From: Balamuthia mandrillaris
Lineage: Eukaryota > Discosea > Longamoebia > Balamuthiidae
Direction: 5' to 3'
Assembly: GCA_031835245.1 (NCBI GenBank)
Contig: JAVKOQ010000166.1
Coordinates: forward strand, 53,501-117,500
DNA: 64,000 nucleotides
Part shown: in pieces, positions 22,201 to 34,550 of the stretch
Layout of the letters: every line of letters starts with the position of its first letter
Numbering within the stretch: position 1 is the first letter of the stretch
The notes under the pieces: model-generated
Database searches by the model: none
Seen by the model: only the letters and a program-made list of their open reading frames with translations
Told to the model about the DNA's origin: nothing
Translations under genes and position numbers: made by a program

Positions 22201-25138
22201 TTGTTCTTCAACGCGAGCTTGCCACCGTAGCCGGTTTGCATCTTTGTAGAAGGTTGCTTCCTTGCCACTTAAATCCTGTGTTAATGTAAGCAACTTATCA
22301 GACAAAACTATATTATATGTAGATATCTCAGAACAAAGCAACATACCAAATAGAAATGATCAAAGCGTTCTACTGATTTAAGAGCATCCAACAAAGTGGC
22401 ATTGGTGATTTGATCCTCCATTTCTGTATTGTTGTTTTCCTCATCATCTTCCACTCGGCTCTTTTCCTTGTCCTTTTGTTTTTCACGTTGGTTATCCTCT
22501 GCATCCACCCACATTATAGACACTTTGCCATTTGGCAATATGTTAATTTGTGAATGAAGTAGCCCACGAGTCTGACCAAGTCTTTCCAACTATATAAAAC
22601 AAGTTAGCAAAGAGAGGGATAATAAGAGAGAGAGAGAGAGAGAGGGGGGGGGAGGAGAGGAGGGTTATACTTTAGAGCGTGCGTAGGAACATAGTTCTCC
22701 TAAAGGAGAGTACAGATACTCCTTCTTCTTAACGCTTTGAGCAGCATGCTCACAGGCATGAAGCACACACATGCACGCTGAAAACACCCACGAAAGGCGA
22801 AACTCCTCTCCTAAGCTTGTTTGATGAGTGGCGATATCTTTGGCCAGCTGTTGGATGAAAGGGAGCGCATTCTTTGCAACCTCCCATGGTCGTTGTAGTG
22901 CAAATAGCAGCTGCAGAGCAACAAAATAAAAGTCGGTTATCATCGAAGAAGAACCGGGCGAGGAAGAGAGAGGGAGGGAGAGAGGGAGAGAGAGAGAGGG
23001 AGGGAGGGAGAGGGAGGGGAGGGAGGGAGGGGAGGGAGGGAGAGGGAGGAGGAGGGAGGGAGGGAGGAGGGAGGGAGGGAGGGAGGGAGAGGGAGAGAGA
23101 GAGGGAGGGGAGGGAGGGGAGGAGAGGAGGGAGGGAGAGGGAGGAGAGAGGAGGGGAGGAGGGGAGGGAGGGAGGGAGGGAGGAGGGAGGGAGGGAGGGA
23201 GAGAGGGAGAGGAGAGGGAGGGAGGGGGAGAGGAGAGAGGAGAGGGAGGGAGGGAGAGAGGGAGGGAGGAGGAGGGAGGGAGAGGGAGGGGGAGAGAGAG
23301 GGGAGGGAGGAGAGAGAGGGAGGGAGAGGAGGGGAGGGAGGGAGGGAGGAGGGAGGAGAGAGGGAGGAGGGAGAGAGGGAGGGGGAGGGAGGGAGGGAGG
23401 GGAGGGAGGGAGGGAGGGAGGGAGGGAGGAGGAGGAGGAGAAAAAGAGAAAGAGAGATCTGTAATGAGTAACAGGTTCGTTAAACATACCTCTGCTTGTC
23501 TGGCAAATAAATACTTGCGAAACTGAAACTCGGTGATGGAGTTTTGAAGAATCATTTCTCTGTAGGGCTGGCTGTGGGTATCCAACACCGAAATGCTTAA
23601 CAATTTTGAGAGGAACAGAATGAGAGAACGGAAAAATGAGCATAACGGCAATAAAAAAGCAAAAACAAGAAAAGAGACCGCACTTGTCTTCATGAAGATG
23701 AGCGCCAAACTTGTCCATGATAGCAGCATAGATATTGCCAGGGAGGGCCTTTTGCTTAGCGGAATTTACCTCCACAAACAACATCCCCAACTCGTTGTAG
23801 AACCGTAACGCCTTTTCGATAGATCCTGCACGCTCATATAAAAACGCAAGTGCTTCCTATTCAAGCCAATTTAAAAAAGACATTCAGAAGAGAAGAAAGA
23901 ATGACAAGAAAGACAGACATGATAGATAACCTTTGTGACAAAATAGTTACAATAGTTCCAACCAGGAAGTGAACGCTGTTCGTATAGTTTCTGAACTTGG
24001 TCCCTGTAAAATGTAACGTGCTGAGAAAGGGTAATAGAGATGCAGGTTTTAAGTTTTTCCACAAAGTCCTCCATGGCCTCTCTGCTTTTGTCTTGATTAC
24101 CAACAACAGGGCTCTGTTGTGTGTCTGGAATCCGAAGTTCACAGCATCTTAATCATGAAAGAGAGAAGGACCAGAGAAAAGAAAATAGTTCAGCGAAGGA
24201 AAGAATATAAGCACATGAAAGCAGATTACAGAGAAGAAAAGAGTAAATAAAGAAAGCGGGATAATCAGATGGCATATGATAGAAGCACCTATCACGCTTG
24301 GCATTGTTAAAGTCACTTCTCATTTTGTCATAGCTGGAGCGGTTGAGCTTGCGAGCAACTTCTGTTCGTACACTCTGTCGTCCCACATAAAGCATCACCA
24401 ACAGATATTCTTGTTGTCTCTCTTCCATGTGGTTCACCCATGCACGAATCTTTCCTCGCAATGCTTTGTTATACGTATCACTGTCCTGAAGGAAGAGGAG
24501 ATGCATTAAAACAAGAATGAGAAAGAAGACAGAAGCAAGAAGCAATAAGAAAAGAAAGCAGAAAGCAGCGCGAAGAAGAAGAAGAACAAGAAGAACAACA
24601 AGAACAACAACAAGAAGAAGAAGAACAAGAACAACAAGAAGAAGAACAAGAAGAAGAAGAAGAACAAGAGAGGAAGAAGAAGAGGAAGAAGAAGAACAAG
24701 AACAACAACAAGAAGAAGAACAACAAGAAGAAAACAAGAAGAGGAAAGAAGAACTTGATAGAAAAACCTTGCAGTAGGCAATGTAGAGGTAAGCATAGGG
24801 CCATTGGAACTTTTGAACGGGCAAGGGTGGGTTGCTGAATTTGTCTTGGGGCGCAAAGACCAGCTCCAGTTTTTTGCACGTCTTTTGCTTCACCCCATCT
24901 GTGCTCCACTTCACGTTTTGCAATGGAAAGAGGGACTGCAGGTGAGGCGATACTTTCTCCCACTGCCCATCAGGGTCTTCATCTATGCACATCAAAAAAA
25001 AAAAAGAAAAGGGTTAAGTTTGTTTGCTGTTTGTTGATTGAAATGAAATCAAGCCTCTCGTGTTTTGGTAGGAAAAAGAGAGATGGGAGGGAGATGATAA
25101 TACGCACAAGCCACGCAGACCTGATGGTGTTGTTGCAT
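19261..25138 (-). CDS. TRAPPC10: TRAPP II complex subunit 10 (Trs130 family), 1184 aa, 18 exons
   Basis: Part of the TRAPP II tether and Rab exchange complex at the Golgi. Exons: 25138-25108, 24982-24768, 24485-24289, 24147-23931, 23856-23684, 23595-23490, 22910-22671, 22589-22347, 22275-22184, 22101-21827, 21766-21633, 21547-21398, 21335-20748, 20673-20534, 20295-20163, 20094-19858, 19743-19552, 19452-19261; all phases close. Family marks: a YEDPDGQW...PLQNVKW N-terminus, PGWNYCNYF, the ELGMLF repeat region, FRKYLFARQ followed by LLFALQRPWEVAKNAL, and the C-terminal beta-rich half ending near LPLTCGSLPTPTIV. The length is close to human (about 1259 aa). Two introns carry long purine tracts (GGGA-rich and AAG-rich). 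The start is the first ATG and it splices in phase. Confidence 0.95.
22965..23447. repeat. G-rich GGGA/GGAGG intronic tract
   Basis: About 480 bp of almost uninterrupted purine on the plus strand, made of GGGAGG, GGGA and GA units. It lies in the TRAPPC10 intron between 23490 and 22910, so the pre-mRNA carries the C/U-rich complement. The large open frames across it are low-complexity shadows. Confidence 0.97.
24550..24765. repeat. (AAG/AAC)n intronic microsatellite
   Basis: Interrupted AAGAAG/AACAAG repeats on the plus strand in the second TRAPPC10 intron, ending next to the 24768 splice donor. It gives the pre-mRNA a long pyrimidine-rich run. It is similar to the tract at 18.9-19.2 kb. Confidence 0.95.
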
Positions 25139-25438
25139 TTTGTCCCCCGTCAAAGAAGAGAGAGAGAGAGAGAGAGGTAACACCTTTTTTTTTTTTTGTT
25201 GTTGTTGTTGGTTCTCTCTTTTTCAGGGCCTTGTCGCTTCTCTCCGTTCCTTTTTGGCTCCTTTTTTCTCCGGGTCGGATATTTTTCGTGACGACGTGGA
25301 AAAATGGGTAGGATTTTCATGACGACATGATTTTCACGGAGACGAGAGAACAGTGCATCGCCCAGCGGAAAAGGAAGTCACTAACACTCACTTATTATTT
25401 TATAAAACAACAACAACAAAGAACAAAAAAAACCAAGC
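25139..25438. other. Spacer with (GA)n run
   Basis: Three hundred bp between two minus-strand genes, holding the TRAPPC10 upstream region and the ArfGAP 3' end. It contains (GA)n at about 25155-25177 and T-rich runs. I see no gene. Confidence 0.5.
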
Positions 25439-27600
25439 TTAAAAGAGAAGGTTGGTGGAACCAAAGCCACTGCTGCTGCTGTTGTTGTTGGTGGAACTAT
25501 TGGTGCTGGAGGAAGAAGGCAAACCCAAGCCGGTCAGTTGGTTCATGATCATCTGATTGTACGATTGGGGTTGTTGGGGTGGTTGCTGTTGTTGCTGCTG
25601 TTGTTGTTGGAGTTGATAGTAAGATGAGGCTGTTGAGGTGGTCGTTGAACCACCGCTCAAAAATGGATTCGTGTTGCTGCTTCCATTGTTGCTGCTGTAG
25701 GGAGAGGCAGAAACAGAAGAAGCAGAGGAATAGCCTCCACCAAGCCCAGCACTGCCTGAATACGAAGGAGTGAACGATGGAGAAGGAACGGAGCTGCTGC
25801 CACCAAGCATCATTCCTCCTGTAGCAAACGGAGAGGAGGAAGAGGAAGAAGGAGAGGCAGTTGAAGTAGATCCAAAGTAGCTGCCACCACCAATAATTCC
25901 TCCACTGCCATACGCAGCAGGATAGCCGCTTCCTCCGCTTGCTCCGCTTGCTCCGCTTGCTCCTAAGCCTCCCCCCAACATACCGAAACCACCACCAGAA
26001 GAAGAAGAAGAAGAAGCGGGATAGCCCATCAGAGGAGCACCGCCACTGCCGTAAGGTTGTTGTTGTGGTTGCGAATAGAGGCCAGCGCTACCCCCTCCGA
26101 CGCCAATACCAGCTCCTGGAGAGGAGGGAGCCAAAGGTTGATGATAGAGCGATAGGATAGCATCCTTGTCCATTCCCGGTTTTTGCAATTGAGTTTGCGG
26201 TTGCTGTTGCTTGGCCTGAGAGAATGCTGCCTCTGTTTTTTTTAAAGTTTTTAAAAAAAATTAACAAAGACGAGGTGAGTCGAGAACTAGGACAAGAACA
26301 AAAACGAGAACGAGAAAAAGTACCAGTCAGGAAGATATCATTGTTGTTGTTGGGTGGGGATCTTCGATAAGCGTCATCTTCAAAGCTGATAAATGAAGAG
26401 TCAGGTGAAGGTTGTCTTTCCCTATGACGAGGAGGGGACATAGAGTGAGAGTTGCCCTCTCTTCCGTTATGTCTCTCTTGTCTGCTCTGCTTTTCCTTTC
26501 TCCGCCTCTCGCGCTCCGCACGCCTTCGTTCTCTGCTCTCTCTGTCTTCCGCGGGGCTAGCACTGGCGCTTAACCCCCTGCGACCCTTTGTCATGAACTC
26601 TTTTCGATCGTACTTGGCTCTGATCCAACTTTCCAACTTGCTGTTTTTTTTTGTTTGTTTGTTTGTTCGAGAGAAAAAACACAACAGAGAGAGTAAGTTG
26701 TTTTCACTTCTCGGTCTCTCTATCTCTCACATAAAGGCCAGAAAAGAAACAAGTGAAAAACAAAAAGGAGAAAAGGAGGCGAAAAGTACTGAGTGCTGCA
26801 GCCCTCACGAGGAATGTCATAAGTGTTTGGTATATTAGCTTCATAAATACTTTTCGCTTTGCCGTTGCCCATTTGTTGCATTATCTTTGGAAAAACAACA
26901 AATCCGCTTTGTCAAAAACCACAACAACAAGGAGAGGAGAGGAGAGGAGAGGAGAGGAGAGCAGAGGAGAGGAGAGGAGAGAGGAGAGGGAGGAGGAGAG
27001 GGAGGAGAGGAGAGAGGGAGAGAGAGAGGAGAGGAAAGAGAGAACGATCAAGAAGAAACGAGATGAGGAGAACGATGCAGAGAAGAAACGAGATGAGGAG
27101 AAAAATTTTACGGCAATCTGTTCGTCTGTCCATTTGTCAAGAGTGGCGCTTTTGACTTTGGTGATGTGCGTGCCGAGGCTTCGGTGTATGCCCGCACAGT
27201 TGATGCATATGAAAATACCAAGGGACCAAGAAGCCCACCGCGGACCTATTTTTGTTTTTTTGGTGGTGAGCAAAGCAAGCAAACGAAGCTTTTGATGATG
27301 AATCTTATAAAATCAATGGAATAGAAGGGATTTTTTGATAAAGAAAAAGAAAAAGAAAAAAGAGTAGAGAGATGATGGAAACAGAAAAAAAAACCTTTGG
27401 CACCACAGTCAGCACATTCTTGGTTGTCGGGTTGTTTCATCAGCTCAGCCAAAATAGCGAGTCTGCATATGTGCACAAGCAAAAAAAAAACTCACACATT
27501 AACAAATCTCTCTCTTTTCTATTGAAAAAAAAAAACAAAACAAAAAAAGGGGGGGAGAAGCTCAGAAAAACCGTTCTTCGTTGGGATCTCTCCTCGGCAT
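25439..27600 (-). CDS. ArfGAP of the SMAP/AGD5 type, 478 aa, six exons
   Basis: Stimulates GTP hydrolysis on Arf in vesicle traffic. Exons: 27600-27572, 27462-27395, 27245-27112, 26884-26790, 26640-26324, 26232-25439; phases close. The zinc finger is Cys26-x2-Cys29-x16-Cys46-x2-Cys49, followed by AGIHRSLG with the arginine finger Arg54. Further family marks are [18 protein letters not shown] and [15 protein letters not shown]. After the GAP domain come a Ser/Arg/Glu-rich segment and a Gly/Ser/Gln-rich C-terminal half ending FGSTNLLF, as in plant AGD5 and animal SMAP proteins. Intron 3 carries a GGAGA repeat. Which family member it is cannot be settled from sequence alone. Confidence 0.93.
26931..27045. 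repeat. (GGAGA)n intronic pentamer repeat
   Basis: Tandem GGAGA units, then mixed GGAGG/GAGA purines, in the ArfGAP intron between 27112 and 26884. Low-complexity frames over it are not genes. Confidence 0.95.
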
Positions 27601-27830
27601 GGTGGTGGGTGGCTTGAATAATGATGCAGAAAAAAAAAAAGCACACAACAGAAGGAGGGGAGGAGGAAACGGTTCACGTTTGCCTTGCTTGAAGTTTTGC
27701 CGGAGATGGAAAAAGATTTTTAAAAGAAAAACGTCGGTTCAGAGCGTTTCTCTACCCTCTCTCTCGTTCCTTCTTCTTCCTCCTCAAACGAATTTGTTAT
27801 TTTTTTTTTTTGGTTGAATTTTTGCGAAAC

Positions 27831-28090
27831 TGCTCCTCAGAATAGGTGGCATGTTTTGGGTTCACCGGTACCAGATAGCATCAGATCCTGATGTTGATGA
27901 TGCATGTCGCATAAACAAAACGCTCCTCAGAATAGGTGGCATGTTTTGGGTTCGACGGCACCAAATTACGCCAGATCCTGATGTTGATGATGCATGGAGC
28001 ATAAACAAAACGCCCCTCGGAATGGTTGGTAGAATTTGGGTTTCGGTAGGCCGAAAACGCCAAAATGTGATGTTGATGATGAGGGAGAGA
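27831..28090. repeat. Three tandem 90-bp repeats in a divergent promoter region
   Basis: Units start near 27831, 27921 and 28012. The first two are nearly identical (CTCCTCAGAATAGGTGGCAT, then GATCCTGATGTTGATGATGC, then CATAAACAAAACG). The third is diverged and shorter. The array lies between the ArfGAP start (minus) and the PFU-UBX start (plus), so it could serve both promoters. An open frame through the array exists only because the unit length is near a multiple of three. Confidence 0.9.
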
Positions 28091-28256
28091 AGGAAAAAAG
28101 AAAAAAAAGAAGTGAAAGAAAAAAAAAAGGTTTGTCTCTCTTCTATATCCTTTCTTTTCTTTTCTTTTTTTTTTTTTTTGTTCACTTTGCTTCACGAAAC
28201 AAACAAACAAACACCTTTTGTTTAGACCAAGACCGCAAAAAAAAAAAAAAAATTAC

Positions 28257-30729
28257 ATGGATCGCGACAGGAGGAGCACCGGTAATGATGAGGAGGCTTC
28301 ACTCGACGGCGGCTCCAATGATGTCTTTGAGGTCTTTCAACAAGCCATCGCCCAAGTGGCCGAAGAGAGGCGTCGTGCGCGTTCCCAACCCACTGAGGAA
28401 GCAGAGGTGGAGGACGACCTCTCCTCTTTGGAAGGACCCGTTCTCGACTTGACCTCCGCGACTTCCTCTTCCTCCTCTTCTTTGTCTTCACATCGCCAAC
28501 AAGAAAGCAGCAGCAGCAACAACCTTTCTTCTTCCACTCAAGCCAAGCTCATGCAAAGTCTCGCCGCTCTTCTTCAACACACCCAACAGCAACAACAAGC
28601 AGAGGACTCTCCTTCCGCCTCCGCCGCTCTTCGTCTCAACTCCACAAAGCCCAAGAACGGCGATCGAACGCCCAACAAGGGGCCTTGTCCCTGCGGCTAC
28701 CGGCACTGGCTGGACGGCCAGGAGTACGACCACGTCTTCCTGTTGGAGACGGACAACGGGCCGACCTTCCTGGGCTTCAACCACGAGGACAATCCTTACG
28801 CTGTGGCCACCGCCTTTGTCGCCAGGAACAACCTCAACCGCGGCTCCATCAACGACACTCACCTCATCTCCACTCTGGCCAATCGCATCATCGAAGTCAC
28901 TTCGACTCGCTCTTCGTCTTCTGCTTCCTCCCCTTCTCTTTCTTCTCTTTCAAATGATGCTTCTTCTCTTTCTGCTTCGGATACTTCTCCTTTCAATACT
29001 TCCTCGTCGTCTCTTTCTTCTCTTCCTGCTTATTCTTTGAGTCCAGAAGAGGAAGAGGAGAAGAGACGGAGAGACCACGAGGCTCGACAGCAACAATACT
29101 TGGAGGAGACCAAACGGAGACAGGCGGAAGAGAAGGAGAGAAAACGAGAGAAGGAGCGCATACGACAGCAGATAAAGCAGGCACGCATCGATAAGGAGGC
29201 AAGGCAAAGGGAGGAGAAACGTTTGGAGGAGGAACTAAGGAAGCAACGGTTAGAATCAGGAGATTCTTCTTCTTCTTCTGCTTCTGCTTCTTCCTTTTCC
29301 TCTCCTACTTCCTTTTCGGTTGCAGCTGAAGAAAACCAGAAAGAGAACAATAGAAAGGAGAAATGGGAGGATTTTATGGTAACGGCTTACGATGATGAAG
29401 AAGAAGATGATGAATTTTATGGAAGAAGCGAGTATCGAAGTAGGAAAGATGAGGATTTGTTGGTGGACGATCCGGCGTTTCAACAGTTGTTGACTCAGGC
29501 ACGAGCTACGTCCAAAAAGCAGCCCACAAAGTTTGTTTCTTGTTGTTGTCTTATGTTGTTGTCTTATGTTGTTGTTGTCTTATGTTGTCTTATGTTGTCT
29601 TATGTTGTCTTATGTTGTTCTTCCTTCTTCTTCTTGTTCTTGTTCTTCTTGTTCTTCTTCTTGTTCTTCTTGTTCTTCTTATGGTCTAACGTCTTTTAAT
29701 TGCGAAATAGCTCGAGGTTTGTGACGTTAAATGACATACAAAGCAGCAACCAAGCATCGATGGACGATGTTGTGCCCACACCCACAACGTACGTTTGTAG
29801 CACAGGCTGCTCCTTTCTCATTCCCCACATCCTTGCTCTATTTTTGTATTCACTCTGCTTCTTTTTCTTGCAGACAAAAAGAATGGGACCTACGAATGCT
29901 GTCGTACAAATACGGCAAACTAGGAGAGGTTGGCCTCGTTGCGGCTCTCGATAAAGTTGGCTTCAAGCCAACCGAGATCAAGGGCATGCTGAGCTTGGCT
30001 CGTATCCTTCACACCACCTCAGCCTCATCTCAACAGGGAAGAAATGCATTTTCCGCGCTGGCTTCAACTCGTAACTCTGATTTGGCACCGTCGTCATCTT
30101 TATCGTCCTCCTCAATGAACAATCCAAGTTCTTGGTTTGTTGGGCGAGGCCAAACTCTCGGCTCTGAACCAGAAGAAGAGTAAGTAGCTACATACTTCCT
30201 CACTTTGGTATCATGTTTGTTATAAGTTCCTTCTCTCATTCTCTCTCTCTCTCTCTCATTTTTCATCATCACAGAAAGAAGAACAACGAACAAAAGAACG
30301 AGACTGAAACTGCTGTAGTGACGATGGCTAAACAAATCGTGGTGGACGAAAGCCAACCGCAGACATCAGTAATGGTGCGTCTTCACACTGGTGCAAGGCT
30401 TGTCATCAAGTGCAACCATTCTCACACTGTTGCCGATCTACGTAGCCATATAGAAACGTAACTCTTCTGTTTCATCGCTGTTTCTCTCCTCTTCTCTGTT
30501 CAACACCTTGTTCTCCGCGCGTTTCTTCTCTGTCGCAACTACCTTCTCCTCTCTCCTTATTCTTGGTCCGATGCTCATACCTTTATGCACCAACAGTGAG
30601 GTGGATTTAGGTGGAAGAAACTATGACTTAATGACAACGTTCCCTCGAGCAAAGTTGTCTAATATCGCGCAAACGGTGAAGGAAGCGAGCCTCCTCAACG
30701 CCTCTATCATTCAGTCTCTCTCTACTTAA
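28257..30729 (+). CDS. PFU + coiled coil + UBX protein, probable Cdc48/p97 cofactor, 657 aa
   Basis: Exons: 28257-29530, 29711-29788, 29874-30179, 30275-30457, 30597-30729; phases close. A PFU-like ubiquitin-binding domain at about residues 155-215 (EYDHVFLLETDNGP, NHEDNPYAVATAFVARNNL) is close to the PFU of PLAA/Doa1. A charged coiled coil covers about 262-331. An unrecognised conserved-looking exon follows (WDLRMLSYKYGKLGEVGLVA). The C-terminal 80 residues are a UBX domain of the p47 type (VMVRLHTGARLVIKCNHSHT, YDLMTTFP, EASLLNASIIQSL). UBX domains bind the N-domain of Cdc48/p97 and PFU binds ubiquitin, so an adaptor role is likely. I know these as parts of different proteins; the fusion is unusual. 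Confidence 0.88.
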
Positions 30730-30782
30730 TGCAAAGAAAGAGGAGATTTGGTTGGAAAAAAACGACTCTTCTTTTTGTTATT

Positions 30783-31495
30783 TTAGGCGAAGAGGTTCGT
30801 CTTCTTTTTCTTATTTTTGGATTTGGTTTGCCGCAGCTTCAGTGCAGCATCCTCGAAGAAAGTCGCATTCACGCTTTGCTCCATGTCTTGTTTCAAGAAG
30901 CGCATGGCTGCTCTGTTGAATCCCATCACGTCTTTTTGTGTTTGTATCCTGTTTGTATTTTTCCCTCTCTAATGTCAGTTTACCAAATAAATAAAAAAGA
31001 CAAAGAATGAAGGAGGAAAGAGAAAACCGTTTGCGTGTGTTGGCGCGCAGTGATTGAAGAACGGAAAGAAGGCTTTTGTTGGCCACTATTTGGCTCTGGT
31101 GTATTCTCAACAGGAAGAACAAACACCGACTGCACAAGTCTATATCTTTGCCCTAATCAAAAGAAAGTCAGCAATAAAAAAGAAATGAGAGGTTTTTTTT
31201 GTTAAATGAACGCACGCACCTCTCGCATCCACTCGTTCAAGTATTTAAAGAAAGTAAGAACGGTTGTGAAAGGCAGCACCAGCAAGGCCTCTTCCAACTC
31301 GCTAGAGCGAATGCCCTTCAACACGCCGAGGAGATACTCAGAGGGAGATTTGCCACCAAGCAAAATGTTGGCAGTTGGTGGCGCTATAAGAGGCAATCCC
31401 TTCTTTGTTTTCTCCTCTATTTCCTCTGGCGTTGCCACTTTTTCTGCCTCCGCCAATTCCTATAATCCATTTGCCATAAGAAATACGTTTACGGA

Positions 31496-31526
<31 letters not shown>

Positions 31527-34500
31527 GAGCGAACCTGAAGATATTCGTGGCGCTTGTTGCTTTCCTCTTCAGCCAAAGTAACAGCATCACCAAGGCGTTC
31601 TGCAGCCTTCACTGTAGCAATGGTCCGTTTGCCTGCTGATCCAGTTTCGCTTTTCTGTTTTTTTTAAACGAAAGCCTCGTCAGAAAAAATTAAGATCAGA
31701 AAATACCAGAAATACAACGTACATCTTCCACGCCTCGTTCCAACGGTTCTTCAATGGCCTTCTCGAACAATTCCTCCATTTCATTATCTCTTTGTTCTTG
31801 CAAAAACAACTGTTGAAACGAAGTATTCGATGTTCAGTTTCCTGTTGACTCCCAAGTGGAGACGAAATTAACGTACCGGTTCATCCGTTTGTTCCCATAT
31901 ACGCAAAGAACGGTCGTGCGAAGCTGTCACAACAAACGTTCCTGTTTTGTTGACTGCAAGACACCACACTTCCGCATGATGTCCCGGCAAAGTCATGACA
32001 TGTTCGAACTGTGGAGAGAGTACGGTATTAGTTTAATTGCAGAGAGAGAGAGAGAGAGAGAAATGTTTCATACTTTATCAGCGTCCCAGTACTTGAGCAG
32101 CTTGTCTTTACCAACGGAAAAGAAGTGGTGAGTGTCCGGCACGAATTGTACCTGCATAACACTGTCCTCATGAGCATAGATAGACTTGTGACAATCTCCA
32201 AAATCAAGGCCCCATATCTTGATGTTCTTGTCAGCAGAGCCGCTGACGAGCAAAGTGCTGTCACTGCTAATGTCGAGGGACATGACAGGTAATTTGTGGC
32301 CGTAAAGGGAGAGGAAGAACTTGAGGGTGTCGCGGAAGAAAACTTTGATGCTGTTATCCAACAGAGAGACGGCCAAAAACTTATTGTCTTTGCTTTGCTT
32401 CACGCACAGGACTTGATCCGTCATTTCTAGTGTCTGTGTCAACTTGATACCTAATCGTTTAGATGTCTACAAAGCAGCACCATAGAGTCAGTTTTGATCA
32501 TTCTTTAAAAAATAGAATAGACCAGAAACGACAAGAAAGCCAATAAGCAACAGTAACCTTGGAAAAAGCATCATCTTGCACCAACTCAAAGTCCCAAAAC
32601 TGAACGGTCTGATCAGCGCTGGCCGATACAAAGCCGGTTTGGTCGGGGTTGATGGAAATGGACCAAACAGCTCCGTTGTGGGCTTCTTCCAGCTGCAAAC
32701 AAGTGCTGGAGGCAAGGTCGTAGAGCTCAATGGTGCCTGCCTTCGTGCCGATGATAACATGCCTGTTTCCTGGCACAAAGGCACCACATAGGCCATAACC
32801 TGACTCGAGAGTTCGAATGCATTGCAGCGACTCTATGTTCCATACTTTGACCATGTCTTTGTTTGATTATAATAGTATGAGAAAAGAGGTTTTAGAGGGG
32901 AAAAGACTCGCAGAAACAGGAAAGAAGCACATACTGTTTGACGTTGAGAGAAGTAGGGTGTCATCGTCACTTAGGGCAACTGAACGAATGTCGGAACGAT
33001 GGCCGGGCAGCTCTATGGAAGAGGCTTGTTGGTATTCCTTCTCTTCCGTTTTTGCGGTATCTTTTTTCTTCTTTCCTTTTTTGTTCTTGAGATCCCATGC
33101 CTCAATTACGTTGTTTTGAAGCGCCAACAAAACCTGTAATGATACTATATGAGTAACAAGAAGGAGAAATTAAAAAGAAAGGCAGAAGTAGCAAAAAGCG
33201 AGAAGTACTTGTTGTTTGGAAGGCGAAAAGTCAAAGGAGTGAGCCTTAAAGGAGGCTCGCAGCTTTGGCAGAGCCGACAAAATGTCAGTTGGTACCATTT
33301 CAACGTGTAGCTGTGATGCGCCTGTTCTCAACAATACCAAATGAAATGAGTTTACTTCAGTTAGTGTTTAGGAAGAGAGAGAGAGAGAGAGCAGCAGAGA
33401 AGAAAGAAACGTACCACTTTCTTCTCCGTCCTCATCTCCATCTTCCTCGGCCGGCACAACATCCATGCCATTCTTCTGCTTTTGCTTCTTCTTCAATCGG
33501 CTCTTACGTTTCTTTATCTTGTGTTGTATCTTCTCTTCAGAGTTGACATTGTAAAGCTCCAACCAATTGTTGGCCGCGAGACAGCCGAGCATACTTCCAT
33601 CAGGGCTAAACTGTACTTGTACCACTCTTTCTTTGGCCTCTTGTCGAGGCAGCTCGCCTATCAACTCCACAACTTTCTCTTCCTCCTTTTCTTTGTCATC
33701 TCCTTCCTCCTCTTCTTCCTCCTCCTCGGCTTTCTGCTTGTTCTTCTGTTGCCTTGGCTTCCCTCCAGTGGCTTTCGCTCCTTCGTCGGACAAAGAACGC
33801 AGATGAAGCAAACGATAAAGACGAAGGTTCGAGCCGGAAGAGCCGCTCACCAGCAGCCTCTCATCAGGGCTCACATCGAAGCTCCATATCTCGCTGCGAT
33901 GGCCCACCACCGTTTGCACGCAGTGCTGGGTGTCCAGGTCCCACACCTTCATCAGCGCGTCCTTGGAGCTGGAGAGGAGCAGCCGCCGGTCCTTCAGCAA
34001 GTGAAGACGAGTGATTTGGTCGCGGTGTCCTCTCAGCCGGAAGAGGCCGGTCTCCGCCAACATGTCCCAAACGATGATGTCCGTGTCCTTGCTGCCGGAG
34101 ACGAGCAAGGAGGAGCTGGCGTGGTAGCACAGCGCAGTGACGGCGCTCTTGTGGCCGTTCAGGGTGAGATCGCATGCTCGCGTGCGAAGGTTCCACACCC
34201 GAATCGTTCCATCTGCATAGCTGTGCGGCACACACACACACACAAAAAAAATGAGAAAAAAACAAAAAAACGAGACAAAAAAAAACGTACCCAGCAGCAA
34301 TGTGAACGCCGTCAGGAGCGCGACAAAGGGAGACGGCCTCTCCTTTGTACTTGTCGATCAGGCTCTCCTCCTCGAGGTCGCGCAGGGGGTTGCCGCGCTG
34401 CTGCCCCGTTTTGAGCTGCCAGAGGGCCACCCCTTCCAGCGCCCCGCTGACGGCCAGCTCCCCGCTGGCATCGTAGATGACATTGCAGTCCGAAGAGGAG

Positions 34501-34550
34501 ATCACTCCGAAGGTGTCGCGCAGGGCGTAGCGAAGATAGGAGCGGACCAT
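30783..34550 (-). CDS. WDR3: WD40 protein WDR3/UTP12, U3 snoRNP component, 979 aa, 12 exons
   Basis: Needed for small-subunit rRNA processing in the nucleolus. Exons: 34550-34291, 34220-33415, 33321-33209, 33133-32935, 32856-32558, 32466-32074, 32008-31877, 31809-31723, 31654-31535, 31459-31220, 31152-31028, 30948-30783; phases close. Two WD40 propellers are evident: [25 protein letters not shown] and [15 protein letters not shown] in the first; [36 protein letters not shown] and [14 protein letters not shown] in the second. The Utp12 helical tail reads [29 protein letters not shown] and [15 protein letters not shown]. The length matches human WDR3 (943 aa). An acidic and lysine-rich linker joins the propellers. 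Confidence 0.97.

Noticed and set aside
22665-23790. Large Pro/Ser/Leu and Gly/Glu/Arg open frames over the GGGA tract
   Set aside because: Low-complexity shadows of an intron repeat. Real TRAPPC10 exons flank it and splice in phase without it.
27831-28090. CRISPR-like array
   Set aside because: Units are contiguous tandem copies without unique spacers, and the genome is eukaryotic.
27851-28225. Open frame through the 90-bp tandem repeats
   Set aside because: The frame repeats the same peptide because the unit length is near a multiple of three. It overlaps the start region of the PFU-UBX gene and has no family match.
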